Shown piece by piece: positions 23,490 to 37,525 of a stretch of DNA of 64,000 nt. The position numbers were made by a program, and so were the translations under genes. The stretch lies in contig CM041783.1 in the NCBI GenBank assembly GCA_023374045.1, positions 91,485,298 through 91,549,297 on the forward strand. The letters run 5' to 3'. The notes below the pieces were generated by a model. That model was not told the DNA's origin, did no database searches, and saw nothing but the letters and a program-made list of their open reading frames with translations. The number at the start of each line of letters is the position of its first letter. Positions within the stretch are counted from its first letter, which is position 1. Origin of the DNA: Limonium bicolor. Its lineage: Eukaryota > Streptophyta > Magnoliopsida > Caryophyllales > Plumbaginaceae.

Positions 23490-24117
23490 AATGGATTACG
23501 CCCACGTAATCGGCGTCACATCATTTTTGAACATAAGTTCAAGATATCTAATTCTCACTAAGCGTTCTAGCTTCCATGTCATCTATCTTACTTATAATTC
23601 GATCAGAAATGACTTAGTCTGTATCGAGGATTCTTAACGGTACTTATACCGTTTCCTTAACTTAGTTTGGTCTAATCTCAAAGGTAGTGATATGCTAGCT
23701 TCCACTGCACCACTCTGATGTTCTTAGGCTTAATTGTCTCAATGGACACGTGTTATCTTTATATATACACGGCCTTAATGAGTTGTAACTCGTCTATCCA
23801 TTCTCCTTGAAGATCTTGCGCTCATACTCTTAGTATTTTCTCGAATGTCTAAATTGTTCTCCCCAACTGACCTTTGGTCTGAGGATAATTCTTAGTCTGA
23901 AACTACTGTTTAGTGCATATTGCGCTTTATAGTTTTAATCTCTTACATCTTAAGACATGTCCAATGTCTGTACTTAACAATCCGTGCTCTTCGCACTTCA
24001 TAGTCCTTAATTATCTGTTCTCTGGTTCCTCTGTGTTGCTGGTTCAACTGGATTCTTTTTCTTCAACTGTTGTGGTGGTAGATGCTCTTGTCTGATCTTG
24101 CGTCGTTGTCGGTGGTA

Positions 24118-24248
24118 CGGAGTCGACTACTTCCCGTGTTCCTTACACCACTTGTTCACATGCATGGGGTACCTTACTGGTACATTACTACTTACCCAAC
24201 TAACTCATAAATGAGCGTGTCAGGCCTGCAAGCCCCTGTGGGGTGCAG
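24118..24248 (-). other. Conserved non-coding block of D
   Basis: Reverse complement of A 57075-57235. The hairpin at 24203-24216 reads ACTCAT-AA-ATGAGC on plus, with one mispair at the base. Confidence 0.7.
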
Positions 24249-26551
24249 TCGTCCCACGTCTCGTTTTAGTAAACTCATAGTGTCCGTCACACGTTTAGCT
24301 ATTGCTAATTATGAAGTATTCTGTTGTCGATCTCCTCTTTCATCGTTCCATAATAACATTTATTGTTCTTCTTAAAGTTAATCAAGGGAAGTCCATTTAA
24401 TGTGTTCTTGGGTATGGTATGCTCAGCTCCTTTCTGCATTGATTCTATTTCTTAGTAGCTTAGGTCTCTTTCCATAGAGCCTCTTATCTTGTTTCTCATA
24501 TTTATGCTACTAGGAATGCACTTCCAGTTCCTTAAGGAATGGGTAGTGTGCTTCCTGTAAAATCTTACCTAACTAGGTCCAGACTACTGCCATCAATGCT
24601 CAGTTCGTCTACCATCTTATTTTCTTACTTATACTGGTCTTAACTCATAAATCTAATTGCCTCAGTGTCAATATTTGACGGCTCATTCATAATGGTCGCC
24701 TTACCGCGCACCATGACTTAATCCACCTTTCTAACTATTGTATTCACGACCACTACTACCGTGGTAGTTGGCCCTTACCATGTTGCCCATTGATGGTGCA
24801 ACCTCTTATTCACTTATTCTCATGTCTTACCTTATACTCAATCCCTTCTTGGCGTGAACACACTGGGAGTTCTCTCATTCTGGTGTATGGCGGTTGTCGT
24901 ACCGTGTCGTAAAATAGTTGACTCTTAATGTAAAGATGTTCTGCTCCAATCTCAGATTCGTAAGTAGGCTAATTTTTTTTTCGCTTTCTTTCATCCTTAG
25001 TGATGTTATCTACCATGTAGTTTAACTGGTTACTGAAGAAGTCATCCACTGAATCACAAGCTCTTCTGAGCGTTGATCAATTGACGTGCCATAATGTGCA
25101 GTCACAATGTTTATCTCTGACCATTATTAATTCTTACATCCTGGGTGTTGGATATGGGGTCTATCTGTGCAACCTTCCTTATTACTCAAGTGTATCTGGT
25201 ATGTTCTAAGGTAATCTCAGGGTTTATAGTTTCCATTTTCTAAATAAAGTGTATTTTATCTCTAATAGGTGAAAGCTCTTTTTGAGGGGTTCATTCCCAC
25301 TCATGGCCTCACAACAAGGAGAGGTATCCCCACCCTAAAAGGCATGGTTCGTTCTCCGCTCCTGTCCTTAGCATTATCTCAATATTCTCATTGGTACCCT
25401 TTCTTGGTATGTTCTTCCCAATCTAAGTTATAGGTTTGGTAACCGTTCATATCTACAAATTGTAGTCCCTTCGTGGCTTAAACAAGCTCTCTTATAACTT
25501 ACTGCGCCTCGGGCTCTGATGTGGTTAACATCCTTGGCTCGTAGGCTCTTAATGCTTAATGTCTCAGTTCATTACTTGTACTCTCACTCACTTGTAGGTC
25601 ATTCTTAAAGGTTCTGGTTCTTTGAGCACTATCCACCGTTAGGTTACATATTAAATGTAGTATCGGATTTCATGATAAGTTGCTGCATCCTGCTTCCTGC
25701 TAGGGAAGTTGTTCAGGTGATCTAAGGTTACTTAATGTCTTTGACAATGCTGTCATTTTACTAGACTTACGTCTTTTAGTAGTCGAGGTTAGGTTCGTAT
25801 TAGGCGTTTGCCTTACGGTGTCCAAGTTGGATATCATCCCGTCGTCTTATACTTCCATCTCAACGCTTCGTTCAACTTCTGTTGACTACGCCACCCGTTG
25901 ATGATCAATCATACTTGGGTGTTAATGAGTTAGACGAACAGTATTAGCTGTTATTCATCAGTTTGTTCGGCTCGACTATGCCCGCTCTGTGGGGATAGTC
26001 CTCTGAGCTTTCCTTTTTCCAAGGTTGTACGACTTTAATCCTTAGTAGGTTATAGCTTACGTTTATTTCTTTTACCCTTGTTTTCTGGGTTTTCCAACAT
26101 CTTCATTGAAGAATGTTGTTATCGGCAGGTTTTATCGGTCATCTCGGAGTTTTATCCCGCTCTTTTTAGAAAACGTTATGTCAACGGTCTCAATGGTATC
26201 TTATTATACATTCCTCGTATGTTATTGCTCACATATTGTTTTGCTCGGATCACCGAGCGATCTCTTAGGTTTTCCTCGTGGAGTTTGAGGTTGGTGTTCT
26301 TACCGTACTGTCGGTTGTTGTTGTCGTAGTACGTTGTACTATTGCTAACATCCATATGGTCTAATATTATGTCGAAGTTCTGCTCCTGGCTGACTGGTGT
26401 GTCACCTTATCTCATTTTGGTCAGGCCGTCGGGCCTTCCAAGGTCTTATTTTCCTGTTCTTATGGTCTTACAATCCGGTGTTAATATGAGTTACAACTGT
26501 AGCGTTCTCCTATCTCGCCTTGATGGCTTTTCGTGTGGCTTAATCGTGGTA

Positions 26552-26571
26552 GCACTTGCTATGGCAAGTGC
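26552..26571 (-). other. Conserved 8-bp hairpin of D
   Basis: GCACTTGC-TATG-GCAAGTGC on plus (self-complementary, so also on minus), followed by GCCATGCAG, matching A and B. It lies about 0.94 kb from the PBS, the same spacing as in A. Confidence 0.8.
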
Positions 26572-27503
26572 GCCATGCAGGATGGGTTATTGGCACAAGG
26601 TACATCGGTAGTGACACTTCCTTCTAATTTCCATGTAATTGGTAGTCCTCGGGACTCCTTCGATAATCTCTTATTTTGGATAACCGTCCATCCGACAGTT
26701 TCCTTGTTGTTTGACAGTACTGTCATCTACCAGGGCGTTCCTCTTTCTGAGGGAACCCCTTAATATTCTCTTATGTCTTATCCTCGCTCCTGTCTCCACA
26801 CATTTTGTTGTGGTTACTCAGTAATGATTCTCCTTTAGGCCCTACTTCGTAGCCCTATTTCGGTATACAATTTATATGAGTTCCTATCATCGTCCGCATT
26901 ATGTTGGCCAGGTTTGTAACCTTTTTCATTGTATGGGGTTTGGAGTTCCCATTTCTAACTGGACTTCCCAGTAATCTCAATCGTTATGCTTGGTATTATC
27001 CTACTGTTATGCTCCTTCGGACCACTGTCCGGTACTCATGTCGCTTCCCTTTTCCTTTCTATTGCACCCGTAGTGCGTTTCTTATCATTGGTATTGCGGG
27101 TTATTTCGACTGCGTAGCATGTCGACCCATGTTGCCGGTAATTACCGTTCCCTTATTGATAGAATTCCATAGGTAGCGCCTGCTTCTCTGTTGCGCTCCA
27201 TTAAAACCTCCAAGTTCTCCTTAACTGTTGTACAACAAGTTGGTTCTTGTATTGCTCACTGTTAGCTAACTGCCAGATCGGGTTTCCCCGAGTAAGAGAA
27301 GGCTTTCTTCTCTCTGGCGTTTGTTCACATATTTAGGGTTAGGGATGTGGAGGGCGGGCCTAGGTACTATGGATATTCGGTAAACACCGGGAAGTCCTGG
27401 CTAACGCACCTCTCACTCTATCTCTTAACCCTTAACCCATAACTCAATCTCAACCTCAATATTCTCCTAAGTTCGGTGTTTCTTGTCTTCAGAGCGTAAC
27501 TAC

Positions 27504-27515
27504 GCTCTGATAACA
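27504..27515 (-). other. Element D primer binding site with one substitution
   Basis: In sense it reads TGTTATCAGAGC where A has TGGTATCAGAGC. It overlaps a CAGAGCGTA/TACGCTCTG inverted repeat (27490-27509). Confidence 0.88.
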
Positions 27516-27520
27516 CTTTT

Positions 27521-30500
27521 TGTAACACCCCAACTCAATCCAAATGTGGTCTCGCAACTTAACAGCATATATATATACATGTCACAGCGGAATTCTTTAC
27601 ACTCCAGGACCTTGCCACGGTCTGGCTACAGAATATACCGAACATTAGTACATAACAACCTTAACCAAATACATATTCTTCTTACAATCCTCTCACAACC
27701 TATACATCTTACTAACTCAATTGCCATACGAGTGTACATGCACAACTCGTAGGTCACACTTAATCCTTAACACTCGTATCCTCTTCTTACTCTTGCAATG
27801 GCCGCTTCCTGGTGTACCTGTGTAGTAAAAACAGCCCCCAAAGGGGGTCAGCACGAATGCTGGTACGATCCCCTCATGGCCCCCAAGCTAACGTGGCTAC
27901 GACGACTAATTGTCGATAGCATGGAGGTTGATTAGATGCACAACATAATAGAAAGTGCAGTAAACAACAACTCAGATATGAACAATCAAAGTTCACACAC
28001 AATGAACGACTTAAATGCGTTCCCTTAATTAGAGAGTTAGTTATTTAACTCCTTAAGTAATGTTCCCTCTTAATCTTAGTCCATCCTTATCTCACTTCTA
28101 TCTTAGTCTTATCTTAATCTTAGAAACAACCATCCTTTAATAAGGAGTGGATGTAACTTACCTTAATCTTAATAATACAAACCATCCTTTAAAAAGGAAT
28201 GGTTGCAACTTATCTTAACCTTACCTTAGCCTTAATCTTAACTTAATCTCAATATACAAACCGTTCCTGGAAGGGAATGGTTGTAGCTTAATTCGAACCT
28301 GGGATTTAGGTGATCCCACCGCACCATCTTAATGCCACCTACTCTGGACGGAAGTCCAGCGCAGCTGAGCCGGCAACCGGCCCTAGGCTACAAGTCCGAA
28401 GACAAGTCCTTAATCGGAGGTCGAATCTGCTATAGATAACGACCCCCTTTTCTTAGCATGCATGACCGGAGATCGGTCCCGGGTTTCCTCACTCAAGTTC
28501 CAGTTAGTAGTAATCTCAAGACCCTGTTTGTTGGTTAACCTCTTTCGGTTCATATCGTCCCTTATTAGGGGCGTTCCTCAGTCTCACTCAATTCCTTACT
28601 AAACATTGGTTAGTAAGTTCTCACGGTATGTTGTGTTAGTTTTCAAACATCACACAACAATACAATAATATAATATATTCCGGTTGCATGCTTTATCTTG
28701 TTTAGTGAGCACACAAAAACAAATAGCACACAAGCCGAGGGACACCTCGTTAGCAAGCAGGTCACAAGAGAACTGTACCGTTCACCGTTGGTCGTTTCGG
28801 TTGCTTACTCTCCTCCGGAGTCCAAATCCCCAAGTCCTAAAACATTCATTCCGTTTTAGGTTGTTAATCACTTATCTTAATCCAACTTACTTAACTTGCT
28901 TAACTTACTTAATCCCTTAATGATTCCCACCTAACACCTCTTAAGTCTTACAACTTAATCTTACAACTTAACCTTAAACTTTTAAGTTTATACTTAACTT
29001 AACTTAATCCCTTAAGTTCCTAGGGTCCTAATCATTACCACCCTACCAAGGGTATACCTTATTACCTATTACCTTTCTTAGAATTTAAAATTTCCCTTTT
29101 TTTTATTTTTTTTAGGCCCGACCGAATTCCGACCGACCTTACCTAAGGTCGTCCATTCCAGAACACTTCATCGTTTGAAAATTCTACCCCGACCGACCTT
29201 GCAAGTCTGGTCCCAAGGTCGGTCCATTCCCGAGAGTTTCCCCAAGGGAAATTTAAGCTCGACCGAACTTGCCAAGTCCGGTCCCATGTTCGGTCGATTC
29301 CAGAGACTTATTACCGTACAAAATACATGCCCGACCGACTTGCAAGTCCGGTCCCAAGGTCGGTCCATTCCAGAAACTTTCTCTGGTAGTGTAATTTGAG
29401 CTCGACCGACCTTGCAAGTCCGGTCCTAAGGTCGGTCGGCTCCAGAACCTTGTTTCTAAATTCTCTTTTCAACTCCAAACTTCTCCACAAGTTCCCCCAT
29501 GTGTCCTAATACCATTTAAGCACTTAAACTCACCTTTAAACATCCACTAAAAACTCCTTAGCTACTTTCTCAATTCTTACTAGGAATTCATAACACTTGT
29601 TTACACTCTTAAGGCCTTTACATGTCACCAAACAAGGCCTAAACATCATCTAAAACCATTACCATTCAATCCCCCATCATTAGAAGCCAAAAACAAAAAT
29701 TTTTCTTTTTCTCTGCACTGGACCGCCCCTCTGGGGCGGTCCCCAGGGGCGGTCCCAACCAGAAGCTAATTTCCTGCACGATTTGCCTGGACCTCCCACA
29801 GGGGCGGTCCCTAGGGGCAGTCCACAGCAGAACCTATTTTCCAAAGTGCTTTTCTCCTCGTTTTGAACTCCAAATTCACCCAATCTTTTCCCACTCATTC
29901 CACAATCTTTCCACATGTTTCCTACATGTTTAAACACCTTAAAACATGCACTAAATCTACCTCAAAAATCACCAAACTTGGCACTCAATTTCTTACGAAA
30001 ATTCTTACACTTAACACTTGATTCCTTACACTTCCCTCTTGTGACTTTGCCTAAGACCTCAACTAATCATTATGTTTCTTTACCACCATCTCAACTACTC
30101 CTCAAGCATCATTTTGCACACCCATTTGCCTTACTCAAACTTCTCAAAGTCATATATAATCTAGCACATGCTTACATCCTTAAAAGTCATTATACCTTAC
30201 TTTTCCTTCAAACTTTGTACAAGTTTCCTAGCCTTAACCATGGTTTTGGTGCATAAAACTCACCATTATAACCCCTAGTCCTCTATACATTCCTAGGTCT
30301 TCCTAGTACTCAAGAACTCCATGGTTTATCCATTTTCACCAAATCAACCCTTAGTGATCACTAGAACATCCTTAGTCATAAAATCTCCTTAGAATACCTT
30401 AAACGCTTAGTTTCCTACTCAAATTTCACCATAGTTTCTCTAGTATATTATCATGCCCAAATGCATGGTTTTTCTCATCCAATCATCTCACACACATCAA

Positions 30501-32191
30501 ACCTTTTTCTCATCATAATTCTCACCCAAATCAACTCATTCATAATAAACTCAATATATTGCAATAATCTTAATTGCATAGCACTAAGGCTTTAAATGAC
30601 ATGGCTATTAGGCCCTTAAATGACTTAAACTTAAACACTGAATTTCCCACATATAAAAGCTTTCAACCTGCAAATACACCCACCAATCTCATAGTAGTTA
30701 TAATGTTCTTAAGATCCTTCTTAAACTTATATTACTAACTCATTCCCATTGGCTCCTTAGTCACAAGTTCACAAGCTTATTTAAGTTCTTTTTCTTAGGT
30801 TATATAACCCAATACACAATGTAAGCTCTAAGCCACATTGGTATCCACTTAAACTCATCCCTTAAAACTTAAACCACCATTAGGTAAGCATTTTACCTTG
30901 TTTTCTCAAGCTTATCTTAACTTCCTCCTTAGACCTTATTCTTGCATGAATCTCGGCCACCACTTAAATTCCCCTTGCCAATGTTCTAATCAATATTCAG
31001 TGATTCATATGAGTACTAAACAATACACTAACCTCAAGGAATGAAAACCTAGGTTAGAAATGTGTTCTAAGGCATAAAAGTGGATGATTACCTTTGAAGT
31101 CTCAAGGTAGACTTTGGCATTGAATGAAATAGGACCTCCACTAGTCCTTGGTGAATAATTAAGCTAGAACAAGGCATAAAAACATAGCCCCATGAGAAGA
31201 AATTTTCGGCCATATAAGGAAGATGATGGAAACTTGGTTTTTCTTACATTTTCTTTATCTTAAGAGAATGGAGAAGCTAATGAGCTCTTCAAACTTGATT
31301 TTCCTCCATCAATGGAGTTTTCTCTTGGCACCAAAATGGCTTTGAAGGATTTGAAAAGATAGAAAGATAGGTCTTGGCCTAACTAAGAGAAATATGTGTT
31401 TAGTTTTGATTTGGAGCTAAAATGAGCAAGCTATGGACAAAGCAAGGTGAAGCAACAATGGAGGCTTCTCTTACGTGAATGGAAGAGAGGAAGTGAAGAA
31501 AACCGTGTGAAGAGGAGGAAATGAAGAGAGAAAGAAGAAAGGTGAGCTAATATAAGATATTGCTTTAATAAAGCAAATAGTACTCTTTTTACTTATCTCT
31601 TCTTTTCTTCCTTATTTGATAAAGTCTATGGTGACTCACCCTTAGAAAACCGGCCCCCTCATTATAACCAATATATTTATGGTCTTGTTTGACCAACTAA
31701 TTGACTTAAGTTGATTAAAACTTAAACTAGTCACTATTTGGCACTATTCACTAATCAGTGCACATATTTCTGAAATTTTTGATTTCCCATTGATTTAGAC
31801 CTCCTAATGTGATACTAATTAGTACACATGTTGATTTAAGAGTAATGATGGACATTTAGCCACTCAAAACTCAATTCCAAGACAATTTCTCAAAAATGTG
31901 CTTTAAGACTTCTTAAAGCACATTTTGTGTTTTAACTTGTTTTCAAGCTTGGTTTTCTTTGCTAATTGATTTAAAATGACCATTAGAATATTACTAAGGT
32001 CTTATCATGATATTTGGGTACTCACCCAAGTCTCTCCAAGCTTAGAGCACATTTTTGCCCTAATTGCCCTTAAGGCATTTTCTTACGTTTTCCTTGGTTT
32101 AAATTGTCTACCAATCTTTATAAGGCATATTTTAGCCTTACTACATCATGATTTGATGTTTACTTAGAATACTTAGGTTTGGGGTATTTCA
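27521..32191 (-). repeat. Element D 5' LTR (right on the plus strand)
   Basis: Near-identical to 17636-22306. It has hairpin modules at about 29129-29444 and 29719-29823. Duplicate small frames (for example 20030 and 29915) are LTR duplicates, not genes. Confidence 0.93.
29129..29444 (-). repeat. Hairpin modules of D 5' LTR (five copies)
   Basis: The duplicate of the array at 19246-19554, with a few point differences and one-base deletions. Confidence 0.85.
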
Positions 32192-32196
32192 TCACC

Positions 32197-32361
32197 CAAG
32201 TCTCTCCAAGCTTAGAGCACGTTTTTGCTTACACTGCTCTTTTGGTGTTTCCTAATATTTTCTTTGATTAGAAATGTTTCTTAATGCTTCTAAGGCATTA
32301 TTTAGCCTCCTTATATCTTAGTTTATCATTTAAACACCATATCTAAGTTTGGGGTATTTCA
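32197..32361 (-). repeat. Solo LTR C, right part
   Basis: It resumes after D with CAAGTCTCTCC and ends GGGGTATTTCA at 32361, followed by TAAAC (32362-32366), the right copy of the 5-bp duplication. Confidence 0.88.
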
Positions 32362-32366
32362 TAAAC

Positions 32367-35300
32367 CCTATCTCCTCATCTCTTATTAACTAAATTGGAA
32401 CAAAATAAAAACCTAGCAGATACTCTCTTTCCTTCTCGGTGCTCCATTTCTATCGTGCTTCAGCAAATTACCGACTTCAAACTCCACTCGCGATTCTAAT
32501 CTCTTCTCTCTGTCTTTCCTCAAAAAAAATTCTAGTTTCCTCTACCAAGTGTAGATTGGAAGAAGAGCTTCACCTTGAGGCTAATTCAGTTTTTTTTTCT
32601 ATGGAGTTGGAGGTGCGTGAATGAAAACACAGAGAAGGGGTACAAGTTCTGGAAGATTGCAACTAGGTAATCACAATTTCTCTATGTTTCCATGTGGTTT
32701 CCATTCTGGGTTTTCGAATAGACCCTTACTTCTACTTTTCTCCTTCTTGGGCAAGTTGATAAACTAAAACCAAGAACAACAAAAAAATGGCACATCTTCC
32801 TGTCCAAACCAAAATAAAAACGGTAAGCTTGTTCCTTTATGCTCATTACTGATTTGACATCAAAATCCACCCTAACTTCTTTCGTGTATCTTCCTCCTTC
32901 CTGGTCATGTCGAAACCTGTGACAATGCTTTAAATCTGGCCAAATCAAAAGAGGAAACAAGAAAGGTCCCTAATCGAGTTTTAGTTTTCTTGTGAGAGTA
33001 AGTTTTTGACAAAAGCTGCCTCTGTCGATTTTGAATTCCCATGTTCAGCTTCTGTTCGGGAGTTTAAACACACAGATTTTAACCTCTATTCTTCTCTCTG
33101 GAAAACTGGGACGAAAACTCAGGAAGGCAAACACCTTCATGCAAATTGAAAGCTTCAGTTATAGGTTAAAGTTCCTGAACTAGAACTTGCTGCTCTGTAT
33201 ATTTGTGATTTAATCAGTTCTAAAAGTGAGATTAAGAGTAGTACATAATCCTTAATTGTTTGTGCATTAACAGACAAAGAATCAACAAAAGAAAACCTCA
33301 AAGTGTTAACTTGCAAATTCTAGTGTTCTGGGCGGTGATAAGTGTGAATTTCGGTTATCATTTGTGTAGCTTTGGTGATTTTGGAAATGGGTGCGAAAAT
33401 TACTTTATCGTACTAATCTGGTTATTATACAACCAAAATAGTTAAGTCAGTGGGTTAGATAAGATCTAGAAATGATTAAGTTAATAAGTTTAGAAAAAAA
33501 ATATATTAGTAAAAGTTAACCCTAATATGTCAATTATAATATTTAAGGTTAGGATGGTTAGGATGGTTAGGAATGTTTTGATTTTGGATGAAAAAACGAT
33601 AACAAGGAAACTCTAAAGTGTTAACAGATGAGCAAGGTTAGTAGGCCTATATTATTTTTAGGTTAATTAAATTTAATTTGGCAGTTCTAAGTTTAATTAT
33701 AATTATACACAAACTTTAGTGTTAGTAATTTGCTTGAGAGTGTAAAAGTTCTTGCACACACCGTTGAGGTTAATTTATTGCTAAGCCCAAAGTGTGGCTT
33801 GTAAAACTAATAAGGAATTTTAAAATTCATACGAAACTTAAAAAAATGAGGATATAAATGTATGTGTTAGTGTAACATTAAAATTGGTGGGAACATATTT
33901 ATAAGGTATATTTATATATAAGAATATGTGAAGTAAATGGATTATATGATATGGTTGGGAACCATTATAATATTAAATAAGAGATGTTATGAGATGTGAA
34001 GATAAATTATAACACATTAGATATAAAGTTCTTATGTTAAAGTATAACATATTAAATGGTGAGTGAATTATATAATACAAGGGTTATAGTATGAATTATA
34101 TAAACTTATGAACTTGGATAAACGAACCCAGTCAATTTATAATTGGCCAAGTCAACTCAATTGACCAAAGAGGTCAAGTTGACCGACTCATAACTTGAAA
34201 GGAGAAATAAAGGTTTATAAGTCAAGGATATAATTAACATGTAGTCACAAACTATATGGATGTGTGTATTATATATAAATAACAAACCTATGAATAAATG
34301 AGGTCGGTTATTTGGGTTAAACCCTTATTAAATAAATACCACATGTTAATTACAATATAGTAGAGGATGATTTGATTAATCCCAAACTGTTTAAAACCCG
34401 AATGATAGACATTGAACAATCACAGGGTAATTATTAGGGGGATTAGTGACTAATTGGGATACCAAATTAGTCCATATTACAGAGAGCTAATATGTAGTTT
34501 TATTCCAGAGTTGAGTGCATTAGAGGGCATGTGCTGGAGGATGAGCTTCGGGGTGATTGTGGACAAATGTGTATCGTCACGCTAGCATTGTACTTCGGTG
34601 TACGGTATGTTGGATTCTATGGTCTGAACCCCTGATGGATTCTTTGGGTTCAGACATTTGTGTGCTAATTGCTCAAGAAGATATGTGTGAATTATTGCTT
34701 GTGCTTATATGATATTATATGCTTGGTAAGCAAGTGTTTTATATTGTGCGCGAACGTCCTTTGGATTACTTGATTTGTACATCACGTTTATGCTACGAGT
34801 GAGGTTGGTGAATATAATGAAGTACGGCTTGGTCGAAAATTACTTCAATCTATCTAAGATTTAAAACTTAGGAAAAGGTTCGGTGTTACCGACCTTAGAG
34901 CATTGGCATTGAACATGAATATGACCTAGATGACTTCTAGGTATGAGTAAGACCTACCAAGGAATCAAATAAAATGAATTCTCCATAAGAACTCAAAAAC
35001 TAAAACAAACGAGTTGGTTGAAACGCTTAACTATGGAGAAATGGTGGATCGTATGGTGGTGTGGTATATGTACGGGAAACCCTAGCTGCATCCGTTCCAG
35101 CAGGTTGTGCAGTGTGATCACCAGAGAGGATCCAAGTATGGACCTCTCGTTGAGGAATCCAATTGATCGCCTTAGATCGGTTGGCAGAGAGTGCTGCTGT
35201 CTGGCACACGGCTACGGCCATATGGACGTCTCTCACGAGACTCAGGTAGTCCAATGATCTCTGATTATTGGCATTGAGGACCACTGTCCAAAATTTAATT

Positions 35301-36083
35301 AAACATGGTGAGTATTAATGGGGAATTGTCCGTTAACATGCCACCCATAAGATAATACGAGTGATGGTGGAAGCAGGGCTTCAAGTGATGGTAAATGAAC
35401 ATGAGAATACGACTTTCGATGTGGTTATTATATATTCCTCTTTATGGATTGAACGGATGATTTCTTTGTATATGGTGTACTTGACTGGATGGTTATGCTA
35501 ATGTTATGTATGAACTGCTAAATATTTATTTCCGTACTTACAGCTTTATATACTTGTAAACCTGAACAACATGAAAATTGAATAGCATGTTAAGACAGCT
35601 AATCAACTCATGTGGCCTAATGGGGCCTAGGATCATATAGTTCAACATACTCAGCCTCGTGCTGAGCCTTTTGGCAACCACATTTTTGCAGGTCTACGAT
35701 GATTGACGCCGGAGTGCAGGAAGGGGTATGGTTCTGATTTTGATTAGACGGCATGTGTAGGAGTTTCCCAGACTATGGCATTGTATTAAATGTGCCAAGT
35801 GATGGTGGTGATATATTATGAATCTTAATAGTTGCTCACTAGTTCTTAGAATTATATGGATTTACTTATGGGTCGGATGGTTCGTGATGCAGTTGATAAG
35901 TGTTATTAGTTGAGTAAATCTCGTCATCACTATGGATGGATGGTTAAGTACTTGGATGGATGGTTGTGACACCCGCCTAGTTAGTGAGAGCGTTCCGCTG
36001 TGAATGTTGTGATTAATGTATTTTTAATTAATGTTACGAAGCGACAACTGTAAGAGTTAGGATTAATAGACGGGGGTGTTACA
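32367..36083 (+). repeat. Element B 5' LTR, second part
   Basis: It continues with CCTATCTCCTCATC..., collinear with 48830-52532. The first 250 bp are CT-rich and leader-like. It ends CGGGGGTGTTACA at 36083. Small frames such as 33260-33445 recur at 49720-49905 because the LTRs are duplicates. Confidence 0.92.
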
Positions 36084-36088
36084 AAAAG

Positions 36089-36100
36089 TGGTATCAGAGT
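36089..36100 (+). other. Element B primer binding site (Met-type)
   Basis: TGGTATCAGAGT, five bases after the LTR. It starts a stem-loop ATCAGAGTGG-AGTA-CCGCTCTGAT (36093-36116) equivalent to that of A; the stem differs in sequence but pairs with one G-T wobble. Confidence 0.9.
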
Positions 36101-37447
36101 GGAGTACCGCTCTGATGACGAGATATTAGGATTAAGACAGTGAGCATAGGACTTGGGAAATACGGGAAATGTTTGTAAGGTGCGAAACTATCCAATGTCT
36201 TAGCAACACTAAATGCGTGACAGTATTAGTCTTAACGACATTTCAGTGTTATTGTTTGCAATATGGTGAATTACCGAGTAACAATACGACATACTGTATA
36301 ACAGTTGTCGAGTAGAGGTAGAGGCCACAACAGCGAGGAATGTCAGGGGATAACGGAGGTCCTGCAATCTCGGATAGCGTTGAGACAGCAACAGACGCTC
36401 TAGCCTATTGGGAGAACATCCCGGGAAACAGCAGTGGTACCCCACCCGCCACTTCCCACGCCTCGAATATCGCCTATAGAGGCAATGTAGTGAAAGACGC
36501 TAAGGAGACGGAAGATCCCTCCTGATCGGGAAGATCGAAGTGATTGCTATAATTGTTGTAATAACTAGATAGAGAAAAGAGCTTGTAGTATAATGAATTA
36601 CTACGGAACGAGGGTCCCGATAGTTACGCACTATCTAGAAGCGTTACTTATACGTAGAGAAAACTATACATTAAACCCTGCTTCGAAGGAGGATCTAAAA
36701 TCCATAGGACAAATGGGACGGCTATAATGAGACACCGAAACCCTGTCCAGTTAACAAAAGGAAAGCACCTGCGAGTGCACATGAAGAGTGAAAGGTAGAA
36801 TGACGAGTCTAAAACGACTATAAAATTGCATAACATGCGGAACCAGTTACCGCTTTGAAGTCTCTCCCAGGAAGGGATGACTTCAACCCGATACAAGTTA
36901 GAAGGTTCAAAAGAACCTGGCCTACAACCGCAATAACCATGCGAAGTTATGAAACAAAATTAACTTAAAAATTGCTACAATGCAACACCTAATCAAGAAA
37001 TGTCGTAACAAGTACATCTAAAGTACTCCATCTGCTAGACCCGAAGCACCACGAGGTAGCTACGAGGGGCAGACCCCAGCTGGTACAACCAGAAGGGGGA
37101 AGAAGTCACCCAGGGACAGAGTACCCCGAGCTTTGTGGGAACTTTAGGCGCTGGTATTAGTACTCAGCGCGATCTAGATAACCATAACTCCTTAACTTAA
37201 TAAACTGACTGCATGAACACATGCGTCAGGAACTTTCTACTACCGTGATAAATATGTAAAACAAACTCAATAGAGCCTAACTTAGGCAACCCAGTAATAT
37301 AAATAACCTAGAAAACTTACATAATTTAAAGGACCTTAAACAACTATAATACTACCCTTTCCAAGCTAGAACCACCTAAGCCATACTCAAACGAACAAAG
37401 CGTCAAACAGACCAACAATTCTAAACCAATAACTCATCCTGCATGGC

Positions 37448-37525
37448 GCACTTGCTACAGCAAGCGCTATAACAATCAATACATTAACAATTCCGCCAAC
37501 CTCGCGCACTTGCAACAGCAAGTGC
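37448..37525 (+). other. Two conserved hairpins of B
   Basis: First copy: GCACTTGC-TACA-GCAAGCGC (37448-37467), one mismatch. Second copy: GCACTTGC-AACA-GCAAGTGC (37506-37525), perfect. The first is preceded by CATCCTGCATGGC as in A and D. Confidence 0.8.

Larger units (their letters stand above)
22307..27520 (-). other. Element D internal region, non-coding
   Basis: 5.21 kb between PPT (left) and PBS (right). No gag-pol domain is readable. The sense (minus) strand has no frame of 60 codons, whereas the antisense strand has several of 60-91. Homologous to A 53786-59271 in reverse complement. Confidence 0.82.
17636..32191 (-). mobile_element. Element D: complete young LARD-like retrotransposon in solo LTR C
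   Basis: 14,556 bp in minus orientation, flanked by TCACC duplications (17631-17635, 32192-32196). Both LTRs measure 4671 bp and differ by only scattered substitutions and small indels, so it is the youngest LTR element of the stack. The 5.21-kb interior has no sense frame of 60 codons or more. The PBS and both PPTs are recognisable. It is homologous to A in LTR and interior, and is the key evidence that the family moved while already non-coding. Confidence 0.93.

Noticed and set aside
36340..36525. 61-codon frame in B as a gag remnant
   Set aside because: No zinc knuckle or gag-like pattern, and no counterpart frame in A or D.
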